Below are positions 8,265-18,202 of a stretch of DNA of 37,925 bases, in pieces. Location of the stretch: assembly GCA_030019215.1 (NCBI GenBank), contig JASEEZ010000019.1, forward strand, positions 1-37,925. The letters are read 5' to 3'. Positions within the stretch are counted from its first letter, which is position 1. Every line of letters starts with the position of its first letter. The stretch comes from Actinomycetota bacterium. Its GTDB lineage: Bacteria; Actinomycetota; Aquicultoria; Subteraquimicrobiales; UBA9087. The position numbers were made by a program, and so were the translations under genes. The notes under the pieces are model-generated. The model was not told where the DNA came from. It saw nothing but the letters and a program-made list of their open reading frames with translations, and did not search any database.

Positions 8265-8486
8265 TTATTTAAACCTGTAAACGATCCTTCCCCTGGTAAG
8301 ATCATAAGGAGAAAGCTCTAAAGCAACCCTGTCGCCTGGCAAAATCCGTATATAGTGCATACGCATCTTCCCCGAGATATGTGCAAGGACAACATGACCA
8401 TTGTCCAACTCCACTCGAAACATGGCGTTGGGCAAAGTTTCAATCACTTTCCCCTCAACCTCAATTGCCTCTTCCTTCTTGGTCAT
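8265..8486 (-). CDS. infA: Translation initiation factor IF-1
   Basis: IF-1 occupies the ribosomal A site during initiation. It is a single S1-like OB-fold: [66 protein letters not shown], full length and without gaps. I place the start at the ATG 8484-8486 (73 residues), matching the usual N-terminus. A GTG three codons upstream (8493-8495) has a better spaced GAGAGGG and would give 76 residues, so the start is not settled. Confidence 0.96.
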   Translation of the reverse strand: MTKKEEAIEVEGKVIETLPNAMFRVELDNGHVVLAHISGKMRMHYIRILPGDRVALELSPYDLTRGRIVYRFK

Positions 8487-8550
8487 AATCTTCACCCATG
8501 AGCCCTCTCAAGTCACAAGCGAATATTATACCAAAAAGAAACGGGCTCGT

Positions 8551-9297
8551 CTACAAGGACGTTAAGATCAACGGACCTTCCCGAGTGATGGCTACGGTAT
8601 GCTCAAAATGGGCGGATAGACTCTCGTCTAAAGTCACAACCCCCCACTTATCCGGCAAAACTTTTACCTCATGACTCCCGACATTTATCATGGGTTCGAG
8701 GGCAAAGGTCATCCCCTCCTCCAACCGAGGACCTCTACCCGGTTCACCGTAGTTGGGAATCTGAGGATCCTCATGCATGGATCGACCAATGCCATGGCCC
8801 ACAAACTCTCGAACAACCGAGTAGCCAGCCTCCTCCGCCGTCCGCTGAATGGCATGGGAGATATCCGAAAGATGGTTACCCACCTGGCACATATTTATTC
8901 CCTTTTCAAGAGCCCTCTTTGTGACTTCAATTAAACGCTTTGCATCCGGTGAAATGTTTCCTACGGGAAACGTAGCCGCTGCATCAGCGTAACAACCTCG
9001 ATGCTCCACTCCCACATCCACACTCACGATATCGCCCAACCTCAAACTCCGTGAGCCGGGGATTCCATGAACAACCCCCTCGTTGATGGAGATGCAGACG
9101 GAGGCCGGAAAGCCACGATAACCTTTAAAAGCCGGCCGCCCATCACGTTTTTTTATATATCCGTCCACCATCCGATCTAACTCAATTGTGCTCAGACCAG
9201 GTTTAATGGCCTTCTCGACCAACCCGAGGGTTTCGGCCACAATGCGACCGGCCTCACGCATCAGCTGTATCTCATCCGGAGACTTGCGTATTATCAT
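8551..9297 (-). CDS. map: Methionine aminopeptidase, type I
   Basis: Removes the initiator Met from new proteins. The 248-residue protein is a bare type Ia catalytic domain without an N-terminal zinc finger. Metal ligands are visible: Asp in SVDVGVEHRG, Asp in CYADAAATF, His in GHGIGRSMHEDP, Glu in ALEPMINVG and Glu near the C-terminus (HFEHTVAIT). Its ATG overlaps the adk stop by 4 bases, so the pair is translationally coupled. It is followed by infA, as in many Gram-positive spc operons. Confidence 0.97.
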   Translation of the reverse strand: MIIRKSPDEIQLMREAGRIVAETLGLVEKAIKPGLSTIELDRMVDGYIKKRDGRPAFKGYRGFPASVCISINEGVVHGIPGSRSLRLGDIVSVDVGVEHRGCYADAAATFPVGNISPDAKRLIEVTKRALEKGINMCQVGNHLSDISHAIQRTAEEAGYSVVREFVGHGIGRSMHEDPQIPNYGEPGRGPRLEEGMTFALEPMINVGSHEVKVLPDKWGVVTLDESLSAHFEHTVAITREGPLILTSL

Positions 9298-9947
9298 CCC
9301 CTAATACCCTCGAGTGCCCCTTGAATATGCTCAAAAACATCCGCCGCAGATTTTTCTCCCTGAACGTTCCTTAATAGCCCTCTCCTCTCATAAAAATCGA
9401 TGAGCGGCGCGGTCTGCTCTTTATAAACCTCCAACCTTCTCCTCACAGTCTCCTCGGTATCATCCACCCGCTGGTAAAGATCACCACCGCATACTTCACA
9501 AACCTCCCCTTTTTTTGAGGGATCAAAGAGGAGATGAAATATTCTTCCACACCTCTCACAGATTCGTCGACCGGTAAGTCGGCGAATGATTTCCTCGTCT
9601 TCAACCTCTATGTTCAGAACCACATTCAGACTCCTGCCCATCCCCTTCAAAGACTTCTCGAGGGACTCGGCCTGGGCTACAGTTCTGGGGAATCCGTCCA
9701 GAATGAATCCCCGTTCGCAATCTTTCTCCTGCAGGCATTCTTCCACAACACCGATTATTATCTCATCCGGAACCAGTTCGCCCCGGTCCATATACCCCTT
9801 GGCCTTCAACCCCAAACCCGTCCCGTCGGTCACAGCCTGGCGAAGGATATCACCCGTCGAGATGTGAGGAATTCCGTATCTTCCCGAGATCATAGCAGCT
9901 TGAGTTCCCTTGCCGGAACCCGGTGCTCCCAAAAGCATGATGTTCAC
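9294..9947 (-). CDS. adk: Adenylate kinase, zinc-LID type
   Basis: Adk balances AMP, ADP and ATP. The 217-residue protein has the P-loop GAPGSGKGTQ at residues 7-16, the AMP-binding region (STGDILR, GFPRTVAQAE) and a long LID with two CxxC pairs, ICERCGR and VCEVCGG, which bind structural zinc in Gram-positive and thermophile enzymes. The start is GTG (9945-9947) with GAGGGGG 8 bases upstream. It lies 48 bases after secY, the common secY-adk-map order. Confidence 0.97.
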   Translation of the reverse strand: MNIMLLGAPGSGKGTQAAMISGRYGIPHISTGDILRQAVTDGTGLGLKAKGYMDRGELVPDEIIIGVVEECLQEKDCERGFILDGFPRTVAQAESLEKSLKGMGRSLNVVLNIEVEDEEIIRRLTGRRICERCGRIFHLLFDPSKKGEVCEVCGGDLYQRVDDTEETVRRRLEVYKEQTAPLIDFYERRGLLRNVQGEKSAADVFEHIQGALEGIRG

Positions 9948-9995
9948 TCGCTCATCCCCCTCACGGGTCGTAGACCCTCCAATCTCAGAAGAAAT

Positions 9996-11285
9996 CTATT
10001 TCAAGAAACCTTCATAATGCCTCATGAGAAGCTGCGACTCAATTTGAATCATTGTCTCTAAGGCCACACCGACTATGATCAGAAGGGCAATTCCCCCGAA
10101 GTCCCTAAAGAAGGGAATGTTCAAACCCGCAATAAACAACGTGGGCAAAACAGCAACCGCCGCGAGAAAAACAGACCCAGGTAGGGTAATCCTGCTCAAA
10201 ATATGGTCAAGATGAGTAGCGGTGGGGCGACCCGGTCTTACCCCCGGAATGAATCCCCCATACTTTCTCATATTATCAGCGATATCTATGGGGTTGAAGA
10301 TGATCGCCGTGTAAAAGTAGGTAAAGAAGATGATCAGCAAGGCAAACAAGCTCAAGTATACGGGTGAGGTGGGAGTGAGAAAGTTCGCTACCGACGTAAA
10401 TATTTTGCCAGGGAAAAATTGAGCCAAAGTCATCGGGAAGAGCAAAACTGAGGAGGCAAAGATGATGGGTATCACGCCCGCCGAGTTAATTTTGAGGGGA
10501 ATATAAGTGCTCTGGCCACCGTACATCTTTCTGCCCACGATACGCTTGGCATATTGGACGGAAACCCTTCTCTGACCGCTCTCTACAAGCACAATCGCTG
10601 CTATAACCAGCAGGACAATGGTGATCAGGAGAAGTATCATGCCCATGGCCACAGCCGGGGAGGTTTGAACCTTATAGGTTTGGACGACGGCATGGGGGAA
10701 ACGAGAAATTATGCTCGCAAAAATTATCAGCGACATACCATTTCCGATTCCCTTCTGCGTTATCAGCTCGCCCAACCACATTATGAGTACGGTTCCCGCC
10801 ACCAGTGTGATGACAATCAAGGCTCTGGTCTGCCAGGAAAAAATTATGGGAATGCGAGCCTGCCGGAGTATCCCCTGCATGTAGAAGGTCAATGCAACTG
10901 ATTGAACGAGAGACAGACCCAAGGTCATATAGCGAGTCCACTGGGTTATCTTCCGTCGCCCAACCTCTCCCTCCTTCGCCCACTGCTGAACGGTGGGAAT
11001 CACGGCCGTCAATAGCTCCATGATGATGGCAGCGGTGATATAGGGCATTATGCCCAGGGCAAAAACGGCAAAGTGCTCAAAGAGTGCCCCACCGGAGAAA
11101 AGATCCAAGAAACCGAGCAGGCCGCCACGAGCGGCCTGCTCAGCCAACTGTCCAATGGCCTCCATGCTCACTCCAGGAACGGGAACATACGCACCAAGTC
11201 GATAAACGGTCAAGATGCTGAGGGTAAAGAGGATGCGCTTCCTTAAAACGGGAATTTTAAAGGCGTTTTTAACGGCCCCTATCAA
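9996..11285 (-). CDS. secY: Preprotein translocase subunit SecY
   Basis: Channel subunit of the SecYEG translocon, 429 residues with about ten transmembrane helices. Diagnostic stretches include the N-terminal [27 protein letters not shown], the plug region [28 protein letters not shown], and the cytoplasmic loop [24 protein letters not shown] that contacts ribosome and SecA. The start is TTG (11283-11285), overlapping the rplO stop (TTGA) with GAGG 7 bases upstream, which implies coupled translation with L15. Confidence 0.97.
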   Translation of the reverse strand: MIGAVKNAFKIPVLRKRILFTLSILTVYRLGAYVPVPGVSMEAIGQLAEQAARGGLLGFLDLFSGGALFEHFAVFALGIMPYITAAIIMELLTAVIPTVQQWAKEGEVGRRKITQWTRYMTLGLSLVQSVALTFYMQGILRQARIPIIFSWQTRALIVITLVAGTVLIMWLGELITQKGIGNGMSLIIFASIISRFPHAVVQTYKVQTSPAVAMGMILLLITIVLLVIAAIVLVESGQRRVSVQYAKRIVGRKMYGGQSTYIPLKINSAGVIPIIFASSVLLFPMTLAQFFPGKIFTSVANFLTPTSPVYLSLFALLIIFFTYFYTAIIFNPIDIADNMRKYGGFIPGVRPGRPTATHLDHILSRITLPGSVFLAAVAVLPTLFIAGLNIPFFRDFGGIALLIIVGVALETMIQIESQLLMRHYEGFLK

Positions 11286-11725
11286 CTGATTACCTCAACT
11301 TTCCCACCAGCTTTTTCTATCTTTTCCACCGCCGCTTTACTAAAGGCGTGAGCTCGAACGGTAAGGGTTTTGGTAATTTCTCCCTCTCCCAATATCTTGA
11401 TGGGCAAACCCTTCTTCACCATCCCCCGCTGCAACATCACTTTAGGATTGACAACGGATCCGGCTTTGAAAACATCAAGCTTTCCCGCATTCACGGTAGT
11501 GAAAATCTTCCTGAAGGGGTTCTTGAAACCGGGGAGTTTGGGCAACCTCTGGTACAGAGGAGTTTGTCCACCCTCAAAACCAGGCCTTATGTTCCCCCCA
11601 GAACGAGCCTTCTGGCCCTTGTGACCCCGTCCTGAGGTTCCTCCGCGCCCCGACGCCTGACCCCGTCCAACTCGTCTCTCCTTTTTGACCGCATTCTTCG
11701 GCGGCCTCAACTCATGTAACCTCAT
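11282..11725 (-). CDS. rplO: 50S ribosomal protein L15
   Basis: L15 of the large subunit, 147 residues from the ATG at 11723-11725 (GAGAGG 8 bases upstream). The Gly/Arg-rich N-terminal arm [27 protein letters not shown] penetrates 23S rRNA; the C-terminal globular part ends ...[17 protein letters not shown]. It precedes secY with a 4-base overlap. Confidence 0.97.
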   Translation of the reverse strand: MRLHELRPPKNAVKKERRVGRGQASGRGGTSGRGHKGQKARSGGNIRPGFEGGQTPLYQRLPKLPGFKNPFRKIFTTVNAGKLDVFKAGSVVNPKVMLQRGMVKKGLPIKILGEGEITKTLTVRAHAFSKAAVEKIEKAGGKVEVIS

Positions 11726-11774
11726 CACCACTGCCTCTCACCTTCTAGAATATCGCTCAACCCCATCGCCACAA

Positions 11775-11960
11775 TCATTCTATCTCCTCCACACGCACCA
11801 AGTGGCTAACCTTCCTCGCCATGCCCCTTATCTCTGGCCTATCCTCATGTTCAACACTCTGACCTATCCTCTTCAAACCGAGGGCACGAATGGTAAGTCT
11901 TAGGGATCTGGGTCTCCCTACTATACTTTTTACCTGGGTTATCCTCAATTTAGGAGCCAT
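11775..11960 (-). CDS. rpmD: 50S ribosomal protein L30
   Basis: A 61-residue L30: LRITQVKSIVGRPRSLRLTIRALGLKRIGQSVEHEDRPEIRGMARKVSHLVRVEE. Length and the GRP..R.T..ALGL core match bacterial L30. It starts 3 bases after the rpsE stop, in the usual rpsE-rpmD-rplO order. Confidence 0.96.
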   Translation of the reverse strand: MAPKLRITQVKSIVGRPRSLRLTIRALGLKRIGQSVEHEDRPEIRGMARKVSHLVRVEEIE

Positions 11961-11963
11961 TAA

Positions 11964-12467
11964 TTAACCACCGATAACTTCTTCGATCTTCTTCCCCCTG
12001 AGCCTGCCCACATCTTCCGCCGTCTTCAAGCTCTTGAGGGCTACCGCCGTTGCCTTGGCCACATTGATAGCATTGGGAGAGCCCAAGGATTTCGCCAGAA
12101 CATCCCTTACCCCACCCAACTCCAAGATGGCTCTTGCCGCTCCTCCGGCGATGACGCCAGTTCCTTTGGAAGCGGGTTTTAGTAAGACTTTGCCCGTTCC
12201 AAAACGACCGACGACCTCATGAGGGATGGTGGAGCCAGTGAGAGGAACGGTGAACAGGTTCTTTTTTGCTCTCTGAACCGCTTTCCGAATAGCGACGGGG
12301 ACCTCCCTCCCTTTGCCCATACCAACACCCACGTGGCCTTGGCCATCACCCACAGCCACCAAGGCACTGAGACTGAACCTGCGGCCTCCCTTTACGACCT
12401 TAGCCACCCTATTGATGTAAATCACCTTCTCATTGAGTTCCAGCTGATTCGGATCCAACTTTTGCAC
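11964..12467 (-). CDS. rpsE: 30S ribosomal protein S5
   Basis: S5 lines the mRNA entry tunnel and affects decoding accuracy. The 167-residue protein has the N-terminal dsRNA-binding-like fold ([49 protein letters not shown]) and the C-terminal part with [28 protein letters not shown]. The start is GTG (12465-12467) with GGGAGGG about 5 bases upstream. That ribosome binding site lies only a few bases from the end of the MITE-like insert at 12481-12718. Confidence 0.97.
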   Translation of the reverse strand: MQKLDPNQLELNEKVIYINRVAKVVKGGRRFSLSALVAVGDGQGHVGVGMGKGREVPVAIRKAVQRAKKNLFTVPLTGSTIPHEVVGRFGTGKVLLKPASKGTGVIAGGAARAILELGGVRDVLAKSLGSPNAINVAKATAVALKSLKTAEDVGRLRGKKIEEVIGG

Positions 12468-12480
12468 TCCACCCTCCCAA

Positions 12481-12718
12481 TTCTAGTGCCGTTACAATTA
12501 TTTCCTATGCCACCCCGCCATCGGCGGGGTAACACTTTTCATCCTTCAAGACTTCGACCGAGCTCAGTCGAGGTCCAAGCTCAGGACAAGCCTTTTGTTT
12601 ATCAGTTGACTGGCCTTTTGGAAGATCAGCCATTGCACCTTCTTTGTCTTTTTCTGCTAAAAAAGATGCAGGTTAGTTGACAAAGCATTCTTATCTTAAA
12701 ATTGTAACGGTACTAGAA
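12481..12718. mobile_element. MITE-like insert with terminal inverted repeats between rplR and rpsE
   Basis: The left end TTCTAGTGCCGTTACAATTA (12481-12500) is the reverse complement, at 18 of 20 positions, of the right end (12699-12718). Inside lie a GC palindrome (12512-12530) and an imperfect palindrome around TCGACCGAGCTCAGTCGA near 12554-12571. No transposase is present. The right end covers the rplR stop codon and the left end nearly touches the rpsE ribosome binding site, in a place where the two genes are usually a few bases apart. I cannot see a clear target-site duplication. A 42-codon minus-strand frame (12505-12633) exists but looks incidental. Confidence 0.6.
12512..12530. repeat. 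GC palindrome ACCCCGCC-N3-GGCGGGGT
   Basis: A perfect 8-bp inverted repeat with the 3-base loop ATC. The same CCCCGCC...GGCGGGG unit recurs in this window at 36647-36663 and 37813-37829, with a related form at 5220-5247. It behaves like a small dispersed palindromic repeat. Confidence 0.75.
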
Positions 12719-13081
12719 CTTGAGGCCCGCCTCGCGAGCCGCCTCCGCCAGCGCCTTCACACGTCCATGATAGAGATAACCTCCACGATCGAAGATGACC
12801 TCCTTTATTCCCTTAGCCAAAGCCCTTTCGGCGATCAAGGCACCCATCTTTCGGGCAGCCTGGATGTTCCCACCCCGATCAATTTCCTTCCTTAAAGTGG
12901 GGTCAAGCGTTGAAGCGGAAACCAGAACGTGACCTTCCATATCGTCCACTATCTGAGCATAGATATGAAGGTTGCTTCTAAACACGCATAATCTGGGCCT
13001 GCTGGGAGTACCAAAAATCCTTCTGCGTATCCTCTTGTGTCTCCTCAACCTCGCTACAACCGCTTTGGAAGTTTGCCCCAT
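12713..13081 (-). CDS. rplR: 50S ribosomal protein L18
   Basis: L18 binds 5S rRNA in the central protuberance. The product is 122 residues: a basic N-terminal arm ([37 protein letters not shown]) and the conserved end [26 protein letters not shown]. Its stop codon falls inside the right terminal repeat of the insert at 12481-12718; the C-terminus is still the normal family end, so the protein is intact. Confidence 0.97.
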   Translation of the reverse strand: MGQTSKAVVARLRRHKRIRRRIFGTPSRPRLCVFRSNLHIYAQIVDDMEGHVLVSASTLDPTLRKEIDRGGNIQAARKMGALIAERALAKGIKEVIFDRGGYLYHGRVKALAEAAREAGLKF

Positions 13082-13110
13082 CCAACTCCTCCAATGACTC
13101 TGAAATTCCC

Positions 13111-13647
13111 TTACGTTACAGCCTTACCAACTTTGCGTTTGATGCGTTCACCCACATATTTAATACCCTTGCCCTTATAGGGCTCCGGTTTTCGGACGCT
13201 GCGGATCCTGGCCGCAACATCACCAACCAGTTGCTTATCCGCTCCCTTAACCACAATCTTTGTGGGTGAAGGTAGCTCAATCTTTACTCCCTCAACCTTA
13301 GGGATAGTCACCGTGTGGGAATGCCCAACCTGGAGTTCCAGGTTCTCCCCTTTTTTAACGGCGCGATAGCCCATTCCAGTTATCTCCAAACTCTTCTCAA
13401 AACCAGAACTTACTCCCGTCATCATGTTCGCTATCAGTGTCCTGGTCAAGCCGTGAAGAGACTTGTGCCGCTCACTATCGGACTGTCTCTCCACATATAT
13501 TTTGTCTTCCTCTCTCCTGATAGTTAAGCCCTCGGGGATAACTCTGGACAACCCACCCTTGGGTCCCTTTACGTTGAGCGTGGAAACATCCATCTGAACT
13601 TCAACACCATCCGGAATGGTTATAGGAGTGTTGCCCACTCTTGACAT
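13111..13647 (-). CDS. rplF: 50S ribosomal protein L6
   Basis: L6 binds near the sarcin-ricin loop at the factor-binding site. I start it at the ATG 13645-13647, preceded by GGAGG 6 bases upstream and giving the conserved [17 protein letters not shown]; this yields 178 residues. The two related alpha-beta domains are present and the signature ending [25 protein letters not shown] is intact. Confidence 0.97.
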   Translation of the reverse strand: MSRVGNTPITIPDGVEVQMDVSTLNVKGPKGGLSRVIPEGLTIRREEDKIYVERQSDSERHKSLHGLTRTLIANMMTGVSSGFEKSLEITGMGYRAVKKGENLELQVGHSHTVTIPKVEGVKIELPSPTKIVVKGADKQLVGDVAARIRSVRKPEPYKGKGIKYVGERIKRKVGKAVT

Positions 13648-13723
13648 TCTTGCCTCCACTTCAGAAATCAGATTCAAGAAAAACTATCACCAACTCGGCT
13701 CAGATAACCAGCACTGAAGCCAA

Positions 13724-14122
13724 TTACCAAACAAAACAGATTACCTCTCCACCTACTCCTTCCTTGAGAGCACGTTTATTGGTCATCAAACCCTTTGACG
13801 TGGAGAGAATCGCAACCCCCAACCCACCTAACACTCGAGGAATCTCGTCCTTCCTGGCATAAACCCTCAAGCCAGGCTTGCTGATCCTTTTGATCCCAGT
13901 AATCACTCTTTCCTTATTCGGGCCGTATTTCATCTTGACACGAATTGCATCGTGATTATTCGCCTTCACAACCTGATAATCCCTTATGTAGCCCTCTTCC
14001 TTGAGAATCTTGGCAATCTCAGCTTTTATTTTCGAGGTGGGGATCTCCACCATTTCGTGATGAGCAGTATTCGCATTGCGAATTCTGGTGAACATATCAG
14101 CAATAGGATCAGTCATCCCCAT
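13724..14122 (-). CDS. rpsH: 30S ribosomal protein S8
   Basis: S8 binds the 16S central domain and, in many bacteria, represses the spc operon. The 132-residue product begins [18 protein letters not shown] at the ATG 14120-14122, with GGAGG 8 bases upstream. The C-terminal [35 protein letters not shown] is typical. Confidence 0.97.
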   Translation of the reverse strand: MGMTDPIADMFTRIRNANTAHHEMVEIPTSKIKAEIAKILKEEGYIRDYQVVKANNHDAIRVKMKYGPNKERVITGIKRISKPGLRVYARKDEIPRVLGGLGVAILSTSKGLMTNKRALKEGVGGEVICFVW

Positions 14123-14187
14123 ATCAAATACCTCCAATCGTCACCGCATTGAAAAAGTTTTCCATGACCCTGAATCAATTTACGGGC

Positions 14188-14373
14188 CTACCAGCTCGCC
14201 TTGGCGAGACCGGGAATTTCTCCTCGATGAGCCAGCTCCCTCAAACAAATTCGGCATAGACCAAACTTCCTGAAATAACCACGTGATCTACCACAGCGGG
14301 CACACCGATGATAAGCGCGCACTCGGTACTTTTGTCCTCTTCGCTGCTTTTCCACTAGCGACTTCTTCGCCAA
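14188..14373 (-). CDS. rpsZ: 30S ribosomal protein S14, zinc form
   Basis: A 61-residue S14 of the short zinc (type Z) class: [39 protein letters not shown] with Cys pairs at residues 24/27 and 40/43. The start is TTG (14371-14373) with GGGAGG 5 bases upstream. It stands between rplE and rpsH, the usual position. Confidence 0.97.
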   Translation of the reverse strand: MAKKSLVEKQRRGQKYRVRAYHRCARCGRSRGYFRKFGLCRICLRELAHRGEIPGLAKASW

Positions 14374-14404
14374 GTCTTCCTCCCGTCAAAAGTATCCGCC
14401 AATT

Positions 14405-15052
14405 TCACTTTCCCTTAAAGGGGAATCCCAATCTCTTCAATAATGCCTTTCCCGATTCATCGTCTTTGGCCGTAGTTGCGATGGTGATATCCATCCCCCT
14501 AATTTTTTGAACCTTGTCGTAATCCACCTCAGAAAATATCAACTGCTCATCTACACCAAACGTATAATTTCCTCTTCCATCGAATGATCTGGGGGAAAGC
14601 CCTCGAAAATCTCTGATCCTTGGCAAGGCGGTGGTAAGGAGTCTATCCACAAACTCGTACATCCTATCCCCTCGGAGAGTCACCTTACACCCTATGGGCG
14701 CACCCGCCCGAATCTTAAAACCAGCGATGGACTTTTTGGCTCTTGTGATCAGTGGCCTTTGCCCAGTGATCACCGCCAGGTCCTCCGCCGCCGCATCCAG
14801 AGCCTTCGAATCCTGGGCTCCCTCGCCTACACCCATATTCACGACCACCTTTTCCAGACGAGGAACCTGCATAGGATTTGAAAATGAGAGCTCCTTCATT
14901 AGAGCGGGGGTTATCTCCTTCCGGAATCTCTCCTGGAGACGGGGGACATACTTTTCCTCCCTCGTTCCCTCAGCTTTCCGGACGACCCTTTCCTCAGCTT
15001 TCGTTTTCGCTTTTGCCTTCGCTACCTTACCTTTTGCTTCCTTTGAGCCCAT
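14405..15052 (-). CDS. rplE: 50S ribosomal protein L5 with basic/acidic N-terminal tail
   Basis: L5 binds 5S rRNA and P-site tRNA in the central protuberance. The conserved protein begins near residue 34 ([44 protein letters not shown]) and runs to the end ...[14 protein letters not shown]. Before it lie about 33 extra residues rich in Lys, Ala and Glu ([20 protein letters not shown]). The ATG at 15050-15052 has GGAG/GAGGAG upstream and there is no in-frame start next to the conserved core, so the tail is likely real. Similar tails occur on L22, S3 and L7/L12 here. Confidence 0.96.
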   Translation of the reverse strand: MGSKEAKGKVAKAKAKTKAEERVVRKAEGTREEKYVPRLQERFRKEITPALMKELSFSNPMQVPRLEKVVVNMGVGEGAQDSKALDAAAEDLAVITGQRPLITRAKKSIAGFKIRAGAPIGCKVTLRGDRMYEFVDRLLTTALPRIRDFRGLSPRSFDGRGNYTFGVDEQLIFSEVDYDKVQKIRGMDITIATTAKDDESGKALLKRLGFPFKGK

Positions 15053-15104
15053 TTGCTCCGTCTCCTCGGCACCCTTTCAATATCCCACGAAACATTAAAA
15101 TCTT

Positions 15105-15431
15105 TTAAGCTTTATCGGCATCCTCTCCACATTTCCTGCAGACTCTGACCTTCACACCCTTGGATGTCTCCCGATGACCAACTCTCGTCGGTTGGTTGCA
15201 GTTGGGGCATATCAATTGCACATTGGATGCGTGAACCGTTCCCTCTCTCTCCACTATCCCACCTTGAGGATCTTTTTGTGTGGGACGCATATGTCTCTTC
15301 ACCAGGGCAACGCGCTCCACGGTCACTCGCTCCCTTTTGGGAAAGACGGCCAGAATCTTGCCCTTTTTCCCCCTGTCCTTGCCGGCAACCACCAACACTT
15401 TGTCACCCTTTTTGACACTCAGTTTAGACAT
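15105..15431 (-). CDS. rplX: 50S ribosomal protein L24 with zinc-ribbon tail
   Basis: L24 helps start large-subunit assembly. The 108-residue product has the KOW motif (KKGDKVLVVAGKDRGKKGKILAVFPKRERVTVE) and a C-terminal zinc ribbon: CPNC at residues 75-78 and CRKC at 98-101, common in Gram-positive and thermophilic lineages. It starts at the base after the rplN stop. Confidence 0.97.
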   Translation of the reverse strand: MSKLSVKKGDKVLVVAGKDRGKKGKILAVFPKRERVTVERVALVKRHMRPTQKDPQGGIVEREGTVHASNVQLICPNCNQPTRVGHRETSKGVKVRVCRKCGEDADKA

Positions 15432-15800
15432 CTAAAGTACCTCCGGTGCCAATGAGATCAGCTTCACGAAATTCTTATCGCGCAATTCTCGTGCTACTGG
15501 ACCGAAGATGCGAGTTCCTCGCGGGTTTCTAGCATCACCGATGAGCACAACCGCATTTTCATCAAATTTTATATAGGAGCCATCCGAACGTCGCAATTCC
15601 TTCTTGGTGCGGACGACAACCGCACGAACAACATCACCTTTCTTGACAGCGCCACCGGGCATGGCCTCTTTCACCGTTCCCACTATGACATCCCCAACCC
15701 TGGCATATTTACGATTGGAACCCCCCAAAACCTTGATACACAAGATCTCTTTAGCTCCGGTATTATCCGCAACTTTAAGCCTTGTCTGTTGTTGGATCAT
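15432..15800 (-). CDS. rplN: 50S ribosomal protein L14
   Basis: L14, 122 residues, normal length: [68 protein letters not shown]. It forms an intersubunit bridge. The 103-base spacer between rpsQ and this gene is longer than usual and holds a 7-bp inverted repeat (AGCATCA 15819-15825 / TGATGCT 15839-15845). Confidence 0.97.
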   Translation of the reverse strand: MIQQQTRLKVADNTGAKEILCIKVLGGSNRKYARVGDVIVGTVKEAMPGGAVKKGDVVRAVVVRTKKELRRSDGSYIKFDENAVVLIGDARNPRGTRIFGPVARELRDKNFVKLISLAPEVL

Positions 15801-15903
15801 CCTTTGACACCCCTGTCCAGCATCAAAAATCGAATGAATGATGCTCCGCTCTCACCCGCCGCAGAATTCGATGAACGGATGGATCGCATCAGCCAGATGA
15901 ACC

Positions 15904-16161
15904 CTACTTCGCCTTCTCGACTACGGAGACCAAACGCCACCTTTTATCTTTGCTCAAAGGACGGGTCTCCATTATCTTCACCAAATCTCCCACCTGACAT
16001 TCGTTTTTCTCATCATGGGTCTTGAGTTTTGAAACCTTCTTGACCGTCTTCTTATATAAAGGATGTCGGAATAAGGTCTCCACGGCGACCACGATTGTCT
16101 TGTCCATCGAATCACTAATTACTCTGCCGATCTTCACTTTTCGGCTCCCCCGCTGCGCCAT
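15904..16161 (-). CDS. rpsQ: 30S ribosomal protein S17
   Basis: S17, 85 residues, an OB-fold 16S rRNA binder: [71 protein letters not shown] is fully conserved. The ATG has GGAGG about 6 bases upstream. Confidence 0.97.
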   Translation of the reverse strand: MAQRGSRKVKIGRVISDSMDKTIVVAVETLFRHPLYKKTVKKVSKLKTHDEKNECQVGDLVKIMETRPLSKDKRWRLVSVVEKAK

Positions 16162-16200
16162 TACAACCTCCTTAATCTCTTGGGATTAAAGATTCAAGCT

Positions 16201-16407
16201 CTACAGCTTGTCGGCCGCCTTGAGCTCCCTCTCCCTGAGTACGGTTTTAATCCGAGCTATATCCTTACGGACTTCCTTTATCTTCAGAGGGTTATCCAAC
16301 TGACCCGTGGCCAATTGGAACCGCAAATTGAAAAGTTCCATTTTGACCTCGTTCAATTTCTGTCTTAATTCCTCATCGGAAAACTCTCGAATCTCCTCAC
16401 CCTTCAT
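16201..16407 (-). CDS. rpmC: 50S ribosomal protein L29
   Basis: L29, 68 residues, a two-helix protein at the tunnel exit where SRP and trigger factor dock. [57 protein letters not shown] is typical. Its start overlaps the rplP stop by 4 bases (ATGA). Confidence 0.97.
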   Translation of the reverse strand: MKGEEIREFSDEELRQKLNEVKMELFNLRFQLATGQLDNPLKIKEVRKDIARIKTVLRERELKAADKL

Positions 16408-16832
16408 GAAACCTCGCCACCTAACTCCTCTCGTTTGATGAACCTCGTCTTGATGGGCAATTTATGGGTGGCCAACCTCATGGCCTCTCTGGCCACCTTC
16501 TCACCGATACCAGATAACTCGAACATCACTCTGCCCGGTCTGACCACGGCAACCCAGTATTCTGGTGAACCCTTGCCACTACCCATTCTGGTCTCTGCTG
16601 GCTTCTTGGTCACTGGTTTATCGGGGAAGATATTTATCCATACCTTGCCCCCCCTTTTGATATATCGAGTCATGGAAATTCGAGCCGCCTCTATCTGTCG
16701 GTTCGTTATCCATCCCGGTTCAAGGGCCTGAAGTCCATAGTCCCCAAAATGTACCTCGGTGCCACCTTTAGCCCCGCCCCTCATTCTTCCTCTCTGAACC
16801 TTGCGATGTTTTATCTTCCGAGGCAAAAGCAT
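16404..16832 (-). CDS. rplP: 50S ribosomal protein L16
   Basis: L16, 142 residues, positions A-site tRNA near the peptidyl transferase centre. The N-terminal arm [30 protein letters not shown] and the block [45 protein letters not shown] are diagnostic. The start lies 3 bases after the rpsC stop. Confidence 0.97.
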   Translation of the reverse strand: MLLPRKIKHRKVQRGRMRGGAKGGTEVHFGDYGLQALEPGWITNRQIEAARISMTRYIKRGGKVWINIFPDKPVTKKPAETRMGSGKGSPEYWVAVVRPGRVMFELSGIGEKVAREAMRLATHKLPIKTRFIKREELGGEVS

Positions 16833-16835
16833 TCC

Positions 16836-17714
16836 TTAGGCCTCCTCAGAACCCTTTGTTTTCTCTTTCTTTGCTTTATCTTTCTTTGCCTTCTCTTTCT
16901 TTGCTTTCTTCCCTGTCTTTTTTGCCTTCGCCTTACTTTCTTGAGCTTGCTCCTCCGCCTTTTCCTTCACCTTCTCCTCTACCTTCTCTTCGGGTTCTTC
17001 GGCCGCGACTTTCTCCGGAGCTACTTCCTCTTTTGCTTCCTCCTCAAGCGATTTTTCCTTCGCTTCTTCCCTCGCCTCCTCCTTCGCATAGGGAAGGATG
17101 TCGCCCTTGTATATCCAAACTTTGACCCCAATGCACCCAAAGGTGGTATGAGACTCGGCAAACCCATAGTCTATATTCGCCCTGAGCGTGTGGAGAGGAA
17201 CCCTGCCCTCTCGATACCACGCGGTCCGAGCCATCTCCGCTCTACCCAATCTGCCCGCGCAGGATATTTTCACTCCCTGAGCCCCTGCCTCAAGGGCTGC
17301 GGTAACCGCTCTCTTCATGGCCCGTCTAAAGGAAACCCTCGCCTCCAACTGACTAGCCACACTCTGAGCAACCAGGCTGGCGTCCACCTCCGGTCTTCCC
17401 ACTTCCCGAATGTTTATTTGAACCTGCTTATCGGTCATCTTCTCAAGCTCAGCGCGGAGAATATTCACCTCCGCCCCCTTCCGACCAATCACAATGCCCG
17501 GTCGAGCGGTATAAATATCAACATTAACCCTGTCACCCGCTCGCTCTATCTCGATCTTAGAGATAGCAGCCTGCGAGAGTTTCTCCCCGACGTGGCTCCG
17601 AATGGCCATATCCTCCCGCAAGTTCTTACTGTAATCCTTGGTAGCAAACCAGCGGGATTTCCAGTCCTCCGTTATACCCAGGCGCAAGCCAACCGGACTA
17701 ACCTTTTGCCCCAC
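16836..17714 (-). CDS. rpsC: 30S ribosomal protein S3 with long charged C-terminal tail
   Basis: S3 forms the mRNA entry/helicase site. Residues 1-208 are the normal protein: [14 protein letters not shown], the KH GxxG (IGRKG, residues 76-80) and the C-terminal domain ending [11 protein letters not shown]. Residues 209-292 form an 84-residue tail: first Glu/Lys/Ala-rich ([19 protein letters not shown]), then almost pure Lys/Ala/Glu ([21 protein letters not shown]). Such tails occur in some actinobacterial S3 proteins but this one is long. It overlaps rplV by 17 bases. Confidence 0.97.
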   Translation of the reverse strand: MGQKVSPVGLRLGITEDWKSRWFATKDYSKNLREDMAIRSHVGEKLSQAAISKIEIERAGDRVNVDIYTARPGIVIGRKGAEVNILRAELEKMTDKQVQINIREVGRPEVDASLVAQSVASQLEARVSFRRAMKRAVTAALEAGAQGVKISCAGRLGRAEMARTAWYREGRVPLHTLRANIDYGFAESHTTFGCIGVKVWIYKGDILPYAKEEAREEAKEKSLEEEAKEEVAPEKVAAEEPEEKVEEKVKEKAEEQAQESKAKAKKTGKKAKKEKAKKDKAKKEKTKGSEEA

Positions 17715-18183
17715 GTTTTACCTCCCCTGTCTCCTGTTTCCCGAGAGCGACGGTGATGTGGCTGGTTCTCTTATGAATTCTGCTCGCCCTTCCCATCGCC
17801 CTGTGCCTGAATCGCTTGAGAGTTGGTCCTTGATTGACGTAGGCTTCCACGATGTACAAGCTCTCCCTCTTCAAACGATGATTCTTTTCAGCATTAGCCG
17901 CAGCGGAATTAACCACCTTAGAGATGATCTTCGCCGCCGTCTTCGGGGAGAATTGGAGAAGCGCCAGAGCCTCCTCCACCCCCTTGCCTCTAACCAGATC
18001 GATCACCTGCTGGGCCTTTCTAGGGGAAACACGAACATACTTCGCCACCGCCTTGGTTTCCTCCGTGGGAACCTTCGGTTTCTCAACGGGCGTGGTTTTC
18101 TCTTTTGCCTTTTTCGCCGGCGCTGCTGCCTTCGTTTTCCTTTTCCTCGGCGCCTTCTCAGCTTGCTCTTTAGCTCTAGCCAT
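17698..18183 (-). CDS. rplV: 50S ribosomal protein L22 with Lys/Ala-rich N-terminal tail
   Basis: L22 lines the peptide exit tunnel. The conserved domain starts near residue 48 ([32 protein letters not shown]) and includes the tunnel beta-hairpin [22 protein letters not shown]. About 47 extra residues precede it ([27 protein letters not shown]). I start at the ATG 18181-18183, with GGGAG 5-6 bases upstream, so the tail appears to be translated. Macrolide-resistance changes in the hairpin are not evident. Confidence 0.96.
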   Translation of the reverse strand: MARAKEQAEKAPRKRKTKAAAPAKKAKEKTTPVEKPKVPTEETKAVAKYVRVSPRKAQQVIDLVRGKGVEEALALLQFSPKTAAKIISKVVNSAAANAEKNHRLKRESLYIVEAYVNQGPTLKRFRHRAMGRASRIHKRTSHITVALGKQETGEVKRGAKG

Positions 18184-18202
18184 TAGATCTCCCAAGATAT
18201 AT

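Noticed and set aside
12505-12633. A 42-codon minus-strand frame inside the rplR-rpsE insert, starting ATG behind GAAGG
   Set aside because: It runs across palindromes that recur elsewhere outside any frame, and the protein resembles nothing known; likely chance.
16749-17756. A 335-codon plus-strand open frame opposite rpsC
   Set aside because: Antisense of S3; the Leu/Phe-rich start is the mirror of the Lys/Glu-rich S3 tail and not a real membrane protein.
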